DNA of 64,000 nucleotides from Isoetes taiwanensis (taxonomy: Eukaryota > Streptophyta > Lycopodiopsida > Isoetales > Isoetaceae). The DNA is taken from positions 1,334,947 to 1,398,946 of the forward strand of contig JAJEKV010000063.1 in the NCBI GenBank assembly GCA_021234155.1, read 5' to 3'. How positions within the stretch are numbered: position 1 is the first letter of the stretch; every line of letters starts with the position of its first letter. The notes under the pieces were generated by a model, which was given only the letters and a program-made list of their open reading frames with translations, made no database searches and had not been told where the DNA came from. The translations under genes were made by a program, and so were the position numbers. Positions 47,792-61,158 of the stretch are shown here, piece after piece.

Positions 47792-49392
47792 TGTGACGTT
47801 CCAAGTATTTATACGGTATATGTATAAATATACTGACAGTCACCCAGTAAAGATACGCCACCATGGGGTACTGTAACCTAGGGGGTTGACCTAAAAGGGA
47901 TTTAATTATGCTAATTAAATCATTAAGGATAATAACCCAAGATTAGGGAATTAATGTTTCAATGCTTTGGGAAGGTGCCACCTGGCCTAAATCGATTGGC
48001 CAGCATGGGGACTTCCAAATTGAGCCATCAACTTGGCCCCTATCCCTGATTGACTCCCAAAATCGCCCAAGAGGAGCAGGAGCTGAGCGCCCACCTTGCC
48101 AAGCACCTTTACCTGTGTAGCCAGAGCTGAGCACCAAGTCCAGGGAAGATGGAAGCACCAAATGACAACGGATCCAGCAGGAACTCAGGTGGGTGATTAG
48201 TGTAGCTTGAGAATTCTAGGGTAGCGCCCCTGTTGGGCACTTGTTGTGTTAGTTTCGTCTGTTCTCTCTGTGTTTACTTGTAGAAACTAACCCTTGATTG
48301 TAAAGGTAAGTTCTCTTTACTTCTGATTCTGGTCTTGCTCTTAAAGGATGGATTGACAGTTCTTTGCATAGTATTACTCTGGAAATGGGGGAATTAAGGG
48401 GGGTAGAGACCCTACGAGCCATGTTAGTAGTATACTCCTAGGTTGATCCCCTGTAATTCCCATTAGTTCTGCCTTTGTGCACAAGAGACCACCGAAGTCG
48501 TGGATGCTATGGAATTGCTTAGCACACCGGATAAGGGAGCCTTGATGGTGAAGTGGGGGGGGTGGGGTCTTGCCACGAACATAAAAGGCTCATGAGACTC
48601 CTACGGTGGGCTGGGCGACAGCCAGGTCACATAGAGGGCCGGGTATGGGTCTGACACTCCCTGGGTGCAGAGGTGTGACCCATATGGGGCACCCTGTGCT
48701 TTGAGTAGATTTAGGGTGAGTAAGTGGGTGCACGGATGCGGGGGTCACCGATCGCGCACGCGTATTCTCTAGCTCACCCATGGAACCACCGTGATCACGG
48801 AAGGGATGCTTCCCCGAGCACGCCTCATCGGACAGGGCTTCATGAACCCTGTAGTAGGCTCGAAGGGTGATACCTTGAGTCTGCGTGTCCGGAAGGCTAT
48901 AGTGACGCCATAGCATGATTGGACTCATCTGCAAAGTGTGCACAGGAGGGGCAGATGGAGTGGACAACCCTAGCCGATGTTCTATGCCAGCCAACGCCAT
49001 GTCAAGATTCGGTCTGCTGATCTCTTGAGACCTAGCCGTCAGTCGATCCTCACTGGAGTCGGAGCCAGGGTAGAACCATGGGTTTGGGTGTTTTCCTTAG
49101 TATTAAATGCATATTCTCTGTTGTTGTCACTTGGATGGATGTGCCACCCCTCGTGGTGGTAAATTATGATATGATTATGTTGTGTGCTAACCTTGTATTC
49201 ACGCTTCCGCGACGTAGGAGCCCCATTGAAGGCGTGGGCCGAATGACCCCTCTGTGTCCTTCACTCGAGCATCCTCTTATAGATGGCCCGAGTTAGACTG
49301 AGGGCCCTGCTCATGGTGAGTTGGTTGCCATGGGAGGGGAAAGTCCCCGTACGTATACGTCCGAGTGTCGTATATGTTCAGGGAGCGTCACA
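47792..49392. mobile_element. Solo LTR with target duplication
   Basis: 1601 bp bounded by TGTGACGTTCC at the left and GGGAGCGTCACA at the right, matching inverted ends of a gypsy LTR. Flanks are 'gaggt' (47787-47791) and 'gaggc' (49393-49397), a 5-bp target duplication with one change. There is no internal coding region. It lies inside the A/B LTR and so is younger than it. Confidence 0.78.
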
Positions 49393-50050
49393 GAGGCTAT
49401 CTAGGAACATCTGCTACAAAGGCTTTTAGGGTCTCTACCCCCCTTCCCAATACACGGGAGAGCATAGAATGAATATCATCATCATCAAAGAACTGAATTG
49501 TAGAATAACATCTAATCTACCTACCTAAACATCAATAGTTAGGTTCATTTGTTAAGGCTTATGATTTCGGGATCTATAAGGCCTCTAAAGCTGAACTAAC
49601 ATGCTAAACCAGCTCATTGCCAAGTTAAAAGGCGGCTTTGCACAACAGAATGACTATTTACCTGGCGCCTGACTTGCTCCAGATCCTCGGAATGCGTCCA
49701 TGCTTCTGATCCTGCTGAAGACGGCTGCTGCTCGAAGATCTGTTGTGCAAAGGCGGCTTTTCAGGCGAACTCGAGTCCTAGTTTGGCCAAAATGGCTCAG
49801 TGAAACCCTAAATGCGAAAGAAGGAAGGTCTCAAGGAAACCCTAAATGCAAGGAAGAAAGGTTTAGGGTTTAAGGGGAAAGCCCTTATATAGAAACCCTT
49901 AGGGTTAGGTTAATATTGGCCAAATGGGGTTTTGCCATTTGGCATGGGGTTTATAGTTGCATATGTTTATTAAACATGCACAACTTACGAGGTTGTCCCC
50001 CTAGGTGCAACCCTTTACGTCTCGCTAGTCTTGTCATGATGGTAAGTACG
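49393..50050 (-). repeat. LTR shared by elements A and B, middle part
   Basis: This lies between the solo LTR and element C. On the minus strand it has CCCTAA-rich leader words and 'tatataagggctttcc' (about 49890), a TATA-like element suitable for an LTR promoter. No gene is present. Confidence 0.6.
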
Positions 50051-50638
50051 TGTTTGGGGTCGGGGTTCGGGAACTCCTGGAAGACAGCCCTCTGTGAGGA
50101 CACGTGGATCTAACAGGAGAGTCCGGGGGACTATGTCACGCGGGATTTGCAAGAAGAGAAGAAAAAGAAGAAAACAGAACAAATGAGAGAAGGATGATAA
50201 GCTTCCTTGATATCAATGATGAAAATACATGAGCTCTAATAGAGAGAAAAATCAAGGAGACAAGACTCAAAACTCATCTAAAAAACTTATGTGCTAACTC
50301 TACTCATATATATAGTACAATGGCCTTGGGCCCAATATAGACACTCGTGATCTCGGTGCCGACTCACGGAAGGAGGCCCCGATTTCTTGAGGAATGTTGG
50401 CGGTGCCTCTTGAAGTGCCTAGAATCACGCTGTGACGTGACCGAGGCGGTGACGGGCCGTCACTTGTCTGGAAGGGCGCCTCTTGTTGATGACCCACGGG
50501 CTTTGATTTGCGTGGTCTGGCCGCTTGGTCTTCTCAAGGAGCCTTGGATGTCGACCCGTGGTGGCCGGGAGGATCCTTGAGCTTGACCTGGTCCGTCAGA
50601 TGATGAATAGTCCTGCACCAGGAGGCCTGGGACTAACA
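50051..50638 (-). repeat. Element C 3' LTR
   Basis: On the minus strand it begins TGTTAGTCCC and ends CCCCAAACA, and pairs with 60576-61158. Plus-strand ends are TGTTTGGGG and GACTAACA. It includes a TATA-like 'catatatatagtac' on the plus strand. Confidence 0.95.
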
Positions 50639-50765
50639 CTCCCCCCACCAAACGACACTTTCGAGTGAAGAAAAAAGGAGGAAAGCGTTTCGTGAGGGCG
50701 GGGAAGCCATCTGCCCGAAAGTGATCCTCCACGGAGTGAGGACGGGCACCATTATGGTACCGGGC

Positions 50766-53700
50766 TTATGAGATCCTGGCGTGATTGAAGAGCTTGAGGA
50801 GTGTTTTGGCCAAGGGCAGGATCAGCATCAATAAGAAAGCGAGAGCGTACCATGTCTTCAAGGGCAGCATGGGCGTCTGAGGAAATGTACTGACATTCCA
50901 TGAGGAGACAGTGTCAAGGCCAAAGGCATCATTAATCGCATTGGATTGCAATGAAAAATGGAGCTGCCGATTTAAGGAGCTTAGCAAAATGCATTTGAGA
51001 GCAGCGCAAAATCCGGCTTGAAGATGGACAGAAGGATCAGGTGAGGTGGAGGCATGCTGCAAGAAGGTGTTGAGACCATGAAGCGATCCGCGGGCCGTTT
51101 GCCAACCACGCTCATTAGCAATGTAGATCCAATTGGTGGTGTTGTCGAGTGGCACCTTCTTCCCAATGTGAGCGGCGAACAAAACGTGGATCCCACAGGA
51201 GATCCGTCGAGATCCGAGGTGGTGTCCGGCTGCATGACCATCCATGACCTTGGTCCAAAAAGGAAGGCGCCAATCGAAGTCGGGGAACACGGGCGTGGAG
51301 GTACGCCCGAGGGAAGCATAGGGAGAAGGAACCATGCCCGTGGGCGTGGGTTCTTGGCGGTCTCCCCGAATTGACCGGATCAAGTGCGACACCAACGATC
51401 CCAAAGAGAAGCGTAGAGCCGAGAGTTGTGGGAGAGGGCTATCCCATCCCGTGGGGACCGTCTTGCTATCCAACGAGCTTGTATGGCGATTGTAACCGGC
51501 GAGGTGTTGCATATAAATTTGTGCATAGGGAAGATCCCGGGATGTCCTAGATACTTCGATTTGTTGCGGCGCTTCGGCTTGCGAGAGAGATAAATGATTT
51601 GCAAGCTCGGGCATGTACTCGATGAAGAGTTTGGGTCCGGCGGGGATCCGCAAGATATGGATTGTTATCTGAAGCACCCATTGCATTGGGGTCACCCCTG
51701 GAAAAGCTGGCGTGGCCCATTTCCAAAGTGTTCCTGTGTATCACCCGGATAGAAATCATGAAATATGTAAGCCATGGGCTGAACCACTCGAAGGTGAGAA
51801 AGTCGGGGATCGCGGCACGATTGTATGAGATCAAAAGGCGACAAGGGCACAAAGACAACCCTTTGTCTTCGATGGAGAGTACGGCGCCAACAGAAGAAAA
51901 TCTGACCGCCGGGGAATATCCACGGGGCCATCGGCCGCATGCCCGCCGAAAGGAAGAGGTGGCGCCGAGCAACCACATAATCGTGATAGCGTGGGGGGGC
52001 TGGGAAGTCAACGGGCATTACGTGAAGAATGGCAAGATGGGCGATCAAGCTTTGCTTGAGCCTCATCGCCAGATGAATAGCTTGCTGCAGTTTGTTGTTC
52101 GAGATCACGGATCCGGTTGTCCCGTTCGGGCAAAGAAGCGTGGATAGTCACGGACCCGTTTACGAGAAGGGTTGACCGGGAGGAAGATTTCCCGGTGTAT
52201 TGAGGCGAAGCACGGCAATCTCCGCGTCATCCGGTATCTTCGTTCGCGCACCTCGTAAGGCGATCTTGAAGAGAGGTGAGCCGAGAGGTCCGTGTAGAAA
52301 GTCTGAGCACGCAAGGAGGCGACTTGGAGCGCCCCGGCTGAAAGACTTTGAACCCGAGTGCTGAAATTTTCACGGTTCGGAGTACAAGGCATTGAGTTTA
52401 GCAATATCTCAAGGCCCTTGGTACTCAAGAGAGATGCTTTGGACTTGTTGTGCTCCAATAAAGTCTGAATTGATTTGGGCGAGCACGTTGATCTTCGAGT
52501 TGGCTGACTTGAGCTTGTGTACTTTTGAGATGCATGAGCCCTGTAAGAGAGCTTCATGCTTGTCTTGAAGTTTGGCCTCCAAGGTTGCAACTTGGGCGAT
52601 TGCAGCTTGAAGGTCCCGTGTACCGCATCGAGGCTTCTAGTGCCCGTTGAACCCGCTCATCGGGCGTCTTGGGATTCTTGTAACTTGAGAGCGGCGCAGC
52701 TTGAGCATCCCGGCGATCTTGATACAACAACCGACGAGGGTGTTGTGGTGGTGGAGCTTCTTTGTTGCTGGTTTGGGATGTTTGGGAAAAATGATGTGAA
52801 GTGGATGGTGTAGCGGAGGAGGAGACGGTGACATGGGTGTGATGTGGAACATGACCAATGGAAGGCGGGCGTGAAGTGCCAACTTGGTGAGTGATTGGAA
52901 GGGAGCCGGAGTGGAATTATGAGAATTTGGTGGTGTGGGAGGAAGTAATGACGGATGAGGGCTTGAAAATGGCCTCCCACGAAACTTCGAGAAATGGAAG
53001 GGTACCTTTACCGGCGGTCCATTTCTTGGAGAAGACGATAGAACATCATTTGGGGCCAATCTATGTGGTGTTTTGGGTGTGTAGCGGTGAGGACCAGGTT
53101 ATAGAAAGGCTTATTGATATGGGTGTTCTTGATAGAATACCCAAGGAATTTTCGCCACGAAATTTAACAAAGGTCTCGTGAGGCTTGTCGATATTGGTCG
53201 GGACGATGGACATTGGCATGATAAGCGAGGTGCACCAAACTCGTGACATCGAGAGATCGTATAGCGGAGACCATGATACACAAAGGGGTGTGCAAGGGAA
53301 TATGAAATACCTCTGAAATTAAATGTTGAGTCAACGAAATAGTGGTGCCATCAACCACGGTGGTGTAACCTTGCGGGTGTTAACGCGATATTGGCGATGA
53401 ACCGCCTTCATTTGGGGAGGATTTGGAGCCGGAAGTTCCATTTGAGAGAATTCAGTAAAAGCTGGTGTCGTTCGGCGACTTCTTTATTTGGGCCAACAAG
53501 GGCTTCACGGAAAGTGGGCGTCAAGAAGGATCTGAGATGCAAAAAGGGCGGATCCTTGGGGGCGAGAGTTTGAAGTGTAGAAAATTTTGGGGCAGCCATG
53601 GGAATGATGTGCGTAAAGCGAAGAGGGATGCCAAAGGCGGAAGGCGAAAAGGCGAAAGCAGGAGGACAAAGGCGCAGAGGAACGAAAAAGGTGTGTTTTA

Positions 53701-54079
53701 GGGCCATAAATGGAGGCTAAGAGGTATGAAGAGGGGCTTAAACTGGAACCGTTGATGGTGCCGGTGTCAAAAGATGCCAAGAAGGGTATTGAGAGTCAAA
53801 AATTTGGCTAAGTCCCAAAAACGTAAGGGAGAAGCAATGAACGGTGAGGATGAGACGTGAAAGAAAGATCGGATGTGACAGGTGGCAAAGGACACCCATT
53901 AATGTTCGACGGGCGTGAAAAGAAGGAATGGCATTCAATGCTGGCAACTCGAAGTGGGATATCATTAAAAGGAATGTGTCAGAAGGTACCATGGCTAGAT
54001 ATGCGGTGGGAGAAAAGATTCTCATTTTAGAAACAGCCTTGCATTGCAAACACGTTGGCGATGTGTGTGATTGGTCCAC
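50766..54079 (-). pseudogene. Element C extra 3' region, possible envelope-like ORF
   Basis: Between integrase and the 3' LTR lie ~3.3 kb of long minus-strand frames: 54079-53738, 53358-53164, 53059-52637, 52590-52105, 52011-51547 and a 309-codon frame at 51695-50766. The piece DGTTISLTQHLISEVFHIP (53358 onward) resembles the start of the 'putative plant transposon protein' domain found in 3' ORFs of gypsy elements. The last frame ends with a hydrophobic stretch (WYALAFLLMLILPLAKTLL), a likely membrane segment. Envelope-like ORFs at this position are known in Athila-type elements. Frames are not contiguous. The envelope label is an inference from position and the membrane segment. Confidence 0.5.
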
Positions 54080-54631
54080 GTCGACAAGGAGTTCCTCAGT
54101 GGGCTATATAAGACGAACCGAGAGGAACGAAGGCATCCGATGGCGCTCAGTATGGCTGCTGCTGGCTTAAACGAAGATTGCACAATGCCCACTAACTGTC
54201 AGGAGTGGATCACTTGCAAGATGAATTGTATGCGGATCTCTGGTACGCCACAACCGTGGCATTGAATGGACGGGGTGGTGTGCGGGATGGTGAACATCCC
54301 GGCCGAAGACCAACGGGATGGAGGTGGTTTGCACCTTCATTTGGGATCCGGGAGCGGGAACCTCTACCATCTCCTCGCATCACCTACGCTCCGAACCCGG
54401 AGTAGAGGGTTTTTCCTCTTAGGACTTAGTAGATGGGGCTCGAGCCCGTTTTTGTATATAGGCGGTGCCCATAGCGGAAATAGTTGGGCTTAAGCCCACA
54501 TTTTGTAAAAATCTCCACTATAATATAATATCGCCTTTCTAGTCACTTTTACGTGGTGTTTGTGTCTTGAAGCTGTCTACGTGTGTTGATGTTCACTTTA
54601 CGTGTGATGAAATGCTTTGAGGCGAAAACCA

Positions 54632-57600
54632 TTAACCAATGTAGGTAATGGAGTGCCATCTAACTTCAGCTAGTTGGAAAACGCTTGGTCTAACCACTTG
54701 AACAATTTGATAAGGGCCAAGCCAAGCGAAACTTGAGTTTACGGGAAAATTTTTGTACACGGAATCATAAAGAAGAACCAAATCTCCTTCTTTGAATGTT
54801 TTTGTCTTCAAAGCGTTTGTCATGTAAAGATTTTTGCAATCATGTTGTCCATGAAGAACACGAATATAAGCATCCTTTGAAGTTCATCCAAGCTGTTCTA
54901 ATTGATAGACCCGTTCTTTGAGTGCGGCAGGTGGATTATGAGCGTTAGCCGGTTGAAAGCGGAGTGTTGGAAGGATGTATTCAAAGCGGCATGATGAGCT
55001 TCGACCATAAACCAATTTAAAAGGAGTGTGACCCGGTAGCAATCTTGAAACAAGTATTGTAGGCCCAAAACGATAGGAAGTTTTGTGCGCCAATAACTGC
55101 GGGAAGCGTCACAAATTTTCTTGAGAATGGTGACCCGAGTTTTGTTGGTGCTTTACGCCAACCCATTGCCTTGAGGATAGTAAGGTGTGCTCTTGTGATG
55201 ATGTATCGAGGGAGATAATCCGTCGGCTCCTTGATAGTATGATTGATGAAATGAACACCACGGTCACCGACCAGCTCAGGTAGGGGCAGCCGAATCAGCG
55301 TGATAATTTGTTGATAGAGGACTCTAGGCATTGTTTGCTGCGGTGTTGTGCGGAAGTGCACAAGCTTCCGCCCATTTGGTGGCGTGGTCGGTGAGAACCG
55401 GAATGTATCGGACACGAGGTGTGCAGCGGGGAGGATCTATAGGTCCCACAAAGTCCATTCCCCATTCTTTGAAGGGAAGTGGGCGTGGCGGCCGGCGTCA
55501 AGGGAAGAGCGTCCACGGGTCGTGGGGCCCCCCACCCGCTGGCAAGCGCCACACGTCTTGGCGTGGGCGTGAGCATCTTTGAAGAGCGTGGGCCAATAAT
55601 ACCCGGCTAGAAGGATTTTGCGTCTGCGTGGTGTCACCATGAAAATGACCACCACCGAGCCCTTGATGAGCTTCTCGAACAATGTCGGAACTTCATGAGG
55701 TAGAACTTTCTGGCGTCGGAAGGATGGTGTCCTTACCCTTTTGTAGAGATGTCCGGCAACCATGGTGTAGTCCACGGACCTCACCGGAGAAATTGATGGC
55801 GGCAGGATTGTCGCTTGGCCGGAGAGAGGCGTCTCGTCTTACGGTGGAAGAGCACACGTGAGGAGAATGCTTGCTGAAAATCATGGAACCAATGTGGTGT
55901 TGCCGTGACTAAAAGAGCCGAGCATCGGGGAAAAGCGTCGAGACCCCCGGTTTCGCGGGATCATCTGTGTGGATGCGTGAAAGATAATCCGGAACAACAT
56001 GAGATTTGCCAGCCTTATGAACGATTTCAAAAGGAGCAAATTCTTGGAGAAGAAGGACCCAACGAGCAATGCGGCCCGTGGGCGTGGACTTGTTGATCAA
56101 ATAGAGAAGTGCTTGGTGGTCCACAAAGAACTTGATTTGATCGCTTAAAAGGTAATGACGGAAGCGTTGGACACAGAAAATGAGACCCAAAGCTTCACGC
56201 TCCGTGGCAGAATAGTTGCGCTCAGCAGAATTGAGTTTTCGGCTGGCGTAGCGATTTGGTTTGTCAGTGTGCGCATCATATTCTTGAGAAAGAACAGCTC
56301 CAATAGCAAACGCCGAGACATCGACATGAACATGAAAGGGCTTGTCCCATTGAGGAGGAACAAGAACCGGTGCCTGAGTAAGCAAAAGCTTCAGCTGTTG
56401 GAAAGCAGCTTCCGCCTGGGAATTCCAAGCCCAGGTGGATTCGTCACCCGTGAGTTTATGAATGGGATCTGCAATGGCTGCCAGTCCAGGTATGAAGGTG
56501 GAGTAATAATTGACCTTACCCAGGAAAGAGCGTGTCTCCTTGATATTGGCTGGTGCTTGAGCCTTGAGCACACAACCGATTTTGGCGGGATCGTGGTGAT
56601 TCTGCCGCTTGCGACAACATGGCCCTAACGAGAACACCGAAGTGGCCTTAAAGGTGCATTTCGGGATTGAGACTAATGGGACTCATCACATTTACGGAAG
56701 GCGAGTTCCAATTTATCCAAATGGTCAGCCATGGAACTGTGAGGCGAGAGAAGTCATCTTGAAAAATTTGCAAGAAGGGATTTTCCTTCATGAAATCATG
56801 AAAAGCGGAGAGCATGATGCGTTGAAATGTTGAAGGAGAGTTGGATAATCCAAAAGGAACCACCTTGTAGGCAAAAGTGCCCGCGGGGTGGTGAAAGTGG
56901 TCTTGAGTTGATCGAGAGTCTTTGATGGAGATCGATTGTAGCTTGAGAAAAACCATCCATAAAGGAGTACATCTCATGTCCGGCCACTTCTTCGAACAGT
57001 GCGTGAAGGGAAGTGGAAAATGATCACGCTCAAGTGGCCCGATTGAGTTTCAGATAGTCCACACTGAGACGCGGATCTTACCATTGTGCTTAAGGGCAAT
57101 GGCGATGGGGCTCACCCATTCAGAATGTTTGACCTCATAGATCAAACTGCGGCAAGGAGTTTGTCAATTTCCGCCTTGGCGCGATCCGCGGTAATTAGGG
57201 TTGAGCACATGCTTGTCGTTGCTACAGCGGTGGTCGTGCATCGGATTTGGTAGGAATGGTGAGTTCCCCAAGCTTTTGTTGATGCCCGAAGATCTTTGTA
57301 ACTCAGCGAAAATGTGTTTGAATTTTTTGAGCGGCTTGGCGGCCCCTGTTACGATAAGGTCTTGGGAAGATTTGCGGCAATGCGGACGGAGGTTGATTGT
57401 TGCCAGCGTCCACAATCTCGACTTCGAGTACGAATATGGGGTATTACTTGATTATCTGGACAATGTGCGAGGAGGTTGGAGCATAACGGATGCGTGGCAC
57501 TGCGTGGTGAAAAAGAGAGGTTGCTTTCGGTTTCATCTAGCGAGAGGTTGTTTCATGGCGGCGTGTACATCAACGGGGAGTTGCGGGGAGGTGCGGCATC

Positions 57601-57716
57601 TGAAAAGTGATCAACGCGTTGGATGCGATTGCAAGGAGCCGGTAGGGGTCAAGCAAGGCAGACCCACGGCTGGTCACGATCAAGAGTCATTTCTCCCCAA
57701 GGATGCGGCATATTGA
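54632..57716 (-). pseudogene. Element C pol: RT, RNase H, integrase
   Basis: Minus strand. RT remnants span about 57415-56648 (SFMDGFS, FAYKVVPFGLSNSPSTFQRIM, and FQDDF where FVDDF is usual). The connection and RNase H form one open frame of 242 codons (56637-55909; FLGKVNYY, then the DVSAFAIGAVLSQ active-site strand, ATEREALG and HKAGKSHVVPDYLSR). The integrase finger is at 55784-55600 (H-H, CGACQ) and integrase core pieces follow to about 55017 (GDRGVHFINHTIKE). A C-terminal segment lies at 54823-54632 (FKEGDLVLLYDS, WLGPYQIV). The RT region is the most frame-broken part, so as read it would not give an active enzyme. Confidence 0.88.
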
Positions 57717-60611
57717 GGTAGGATGACGAGAGGCATACTCGTAGGGAGGAGCCTGAACTTGATAAATATTACGAGCTTCTTGAGAATCGGTGTCGAGAGA
57801 GGGTTCCGCATTGTCAGCAGAAATGATCCTGCTGTTTGCAAGTCCATGGTGGCATTGAGATGACCATCGGTGATGACTAAGCGGTCCGTGGCCCGATAAT
57901 GGATACTCTTTGCCCGGCGGAGAAAAGGTGCGCCTACCAGCATTTCATAGTCACCGGGATCTTCGCCAGCTTTCCAAACTCCAAATTCCATGGGAAAGCG
58001 GAGATCACCAATGTTGATGTGAAGAATAGGTGTGACGCCTTGAGGTCTCGTGATATGGCCATTAGCCAATTTGATGTCATATGGGGCACGAAAGAGTTGT
58101 GTGATGCCCATTTGTTTGCGGAGTTTATCCGTGATGAGATTGACTGCGCTACCTCCATCGATTTGAACATGGTTGACTTGCTGATTTCCCACCGTGGCAT
58201 GGACCGTGGGTGTAGAGGTATACATTACCCCAACTAAAGCAGTTGGGAGTGGTAAGCGGTCCTTGAGAAAGGGGAGACGAGTTTTAAAATGGTGGCCAAG
58301 CTTAAAGGAATTTTGATCTTGGCGAGCTCCTCTTGGACTTCAAGAGGTACATGAGAAAAAGGATCTGCTGGTTCCACTGGTGCGGGAGTGCGTGGCAGAG
58401 CAGCAGCAACTTCTTTGAGTAAGTCAACCTCGGCTGCAATATTGGGATATGTCGAGGCGTGGAGGTTGAGATGTTGAAGGGTATCTTGTCTTTGTTGAGC
58501 TCTAGTGGTGGCATGAACATTTGCCAATGTGCGGCCTTCAGCAGCTTGCATGAGATTCAAAATGCTTTGGCGAACTTTGGGCATGACATGTGGCATGAGC
58601 TTTTCAAGTCGAGGTGCAAAGTGAACCTTTTTTCGTCCTCATGAGGAATGGTGTCAAGCTGCAAAAGCGAGGTTGCGTGCCCTTCCTCGAATAATAGTCA
58701 AGGGGCATGATGCCTTGGTGCGGCGTGGAGACTAAACCAACCCAATTTGGACAATTTGGACTGGAGGATTAAGTGCACGAAAAATTTCCTCTTGGGCTTG
58801 TTGATCGGTGAGGTTGATTTTTTGGAGGCGGGTTGATAGCGTGATTCTTTGAGGCGCTCTTGGTGGCTTCTTAAGAACTGGTCGCGGGCCTTGTTTGCCA
58901 TTAGCGAGCGAGAGTTAATAGCCGTGAGCCCGGACCGATGTGGTACGATTTGTGCGGGAAGGCGTACACGAACTTGTGGAAGTTGAGGACCGCCCGTGGT
59001 GGTATGACCCCATTCTTGGCAGTGATAACTCGAGCTTTAGAAGGATCAAAAGGAGGGCGTTGGTTTGATCCCGTGGTTGGTCCCATTCTGGCGATAGAGT
59101 TAGCGTGGGCTTTTGAAGAGGTGGGCTGGCGATAGTGCGATTGTTCTTTGAGGTGTGGTTTGCACTTGATAAACCATTTTGTTGCGGAGCGGTGTGGGAT
59201 GAGTGCGAGTGCACTCTTAAGGTGGCATGATTGCACATGTTGCATCGCTTGCAATGAGGCGGGCCATTGGTGGAGTTGCACTCATTGGCCAAATGGCCTT
59301 GGTATTTGCAAATATGGCACCAGATTTTGCTATGGCGTGGATTAGCGTGTTGAATTTGAACAGCCGTTTGTGGAACCATGGCAGGTGGAATGAGCGGGAG
59401 CTCTTGAAGAGCCACGCCTCGGGGAGGAAACATTGGCGGAGTGATTGACAAGATCGATAGCTTTGCTCCAAAGTTTTTGGGCCTTGGTATTGATCATGAG
59501 TCGAATAAGCGGGAGGAAGTCCTTGGAGAAACTAGACCAAAATCCGGCTCACGTGTAGGGTACTCCTTGAGCTTACTTAGCGAGAATGTGAAGTCGATCC
59601 GCCAAAATCCGGGCGGAGACTCAGGTGGGCTCTTGTTGAAGTTCATTGAGTTGCTTGAGATGAAGTTGATCATCATCCGTGGTCCCGTAATGAGGAAAAG
59701 CGGTCGCATTTCGGACCATCTTGTTTCCAATGGCTTTTGTTGGACATGAGCCATTGATGAGGAGAGCCTTCCAGGGTGGTGGAAAAAGATGTGGAATTCC
59801 AGTTGAGGTTGCGCGTGACCATTTAGGGCAGCTAGAGCCTCAAATTCTTCCATGTGGGCCTGAGCACTTTGGTCTAACGGTTTGCCTTTTCGTGTTGCCA
59901 AAGGTGGGATAAGTCGGTTCCGAGTCCGAAAGGTAGATGTGAAAGAATCTTTGGGGGGCGACGGGAACATTATAGTGAGGATATTGAGGTTGAGGTGGAT
60001 GTGGCATTGTGGCCTGACGGACCCGATGAAGGGGTGACTAGCGGTTGAGGCCGAAGTAGCCGGAGCATTGGTTTTGAGATCTGTAAAGGTTGTAAAGGGA
60101 AGAAGCCCGAGGGGAAACGTAGGGGAAAGGATATTCCGGTAGGTATAAAGGAGACCTGTGGATAGCCGTACCCACCCGGGGAGATGATGGTTGCGAAGGA
60201 AGAGGCGTATGGCCTGAAGAATGATGGATGTAGGCATGTTCCGGTGTGAAAGTACGGTTGAGAAGGTTGAGCCGGATAAGGCTCCCCGATAGTGATGAGG
60301 GGACCGAGGTTGTGAGCAATGTTTGCACGCTTTGGGCGGGGAACGGGGACGAGGCCCCGACACGAGGGGTGGGTATGGATCGGAGCCCTAGACCGAAGAT
60401 GGCCTCCCTCTATGTCATAAGCGCAGATCCATACATGTCGCGGCAGGTTTCCCGACGCTGATGGCGCCCCGCGCAGAGGCCGCCTCGAGAAAAGGAGTTC
60501 TTCCGGGCGTGAAATTACCGGACGGACATGGCGCATGTAAGAAAGTAGGATAAATCGGACCGGCATCGGCGGCGGTGTTTGGGGTCGGGGTTGGGGAACT
60601 CTGGAAGACAC
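57680..60611 (-). pseudogene. Element C gag and protease
   Basis: Gag covers about 60611-58250 in several overlapping minus-strand frames. The longest (60363-59494) is Pro/Ser-rich. A CCHC knuckle C-HI-C-KYQG-H-LANE-C lies at about 59316-59270, followed by a second Cys-rich piece. The protease part (58225-57680) has the D-G-G-S active-site variant in HVQIDGGSAVNLI (about 58160), where many gypsy proteases have D-T/S-G-S. Gag packs the RNA and protease cuts the polyprotein. Frame shifts occur between the pieces. Confidence 0.75.
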
Positions 60612-61158
60612 CCCTGTGGAGGACCCGTGGATCTAACAGGAGAGTCCGGGGGACTATGTCACGCGGGATTTGCAAGAAGAGAAGAAAAAGAAGAAAACAG
60701 AACAAATGAGAGAAGGATGATAAGCTTCCTTGATATCAATGATGAAAATACATGAGCTCTCGCAATAGAGAGAAAACTGAAGGAGACAAGACTCAAAACT
60801 CATCTAAAAACTTATGTGCTAACTCTACTCATATATATAGTACAATGGCCTTGGGCCCAATATAGACACTCGGTGATCTGGGGTGCCGACTCACGGAAGG
60901 AGGCCCGATTTCGAGGAATGTTGGCGGTGCCTCTTGAAGTGCCTAGAATCCCGACGCCGACGCTGGCGGTGGCGGGCCGTCACTTGTCTGAAGGGCGCCT
61001 CTTGTTGACGACCATGAGGCTTTGACTGCGTGGGGTTGCTTTGCTTGGTCTTCTGCGGAGCCTTGGATGTCTGACCCGTGGCTGACTGAGGATCCTTGAG
61101 CTTGACCTGGTCTGTCGTATGCATGAATAGTCCTGTACCAGGAGGCACAGGACTAACA
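60576..61158 (-). repeat. Element C 5' LTR
   Basis: 583 bp, partner of 50051-50638. The differences are small clusters, for example near 60755-60785 and 60945-60970. It ends at CTAACA against the 'ctacg' flank. Confidence 0.95.

Larger units (their letters stand above)
50051..61158 (-). mobile_element. Element C: complete Ty3/gypsy LTR retrotransposon (11.1 kb)
   Basis: Two LTRs of 588 and 583 bp (50051-50638, 60576-61158) bracket gag, protease, RT, RNase H and integrase on the minus strand. The flanks are 'gtacg' and 'ctacg', a 5-bp target duplication with one mismatch. A polypurine tract (minus GGTGGGGGGAG) directly precedes the 3' LTR at 50639. The LTRs are very similar, suggesting a fairly recent insertion. 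The RT wording (YSFMDGFS) and the lack of a chromodomain point to the Tat/Athila side of gypsy elements. The primer-binding site after 60576 was not recognised. A ~4-kb region follows integrase. Frame breaks throughout suggest it is non-autonomous or poorly called. Confidence 0.93.

Noticed and set aside
46949-49392. One 2.4-kb LTR from TGTGACGTCCCC to CGTCACA
   Set aside because: No matching target duplication at these ends; the shorter 47792-49392 interval has gaggt/gaggc flanks and better-paired ends.
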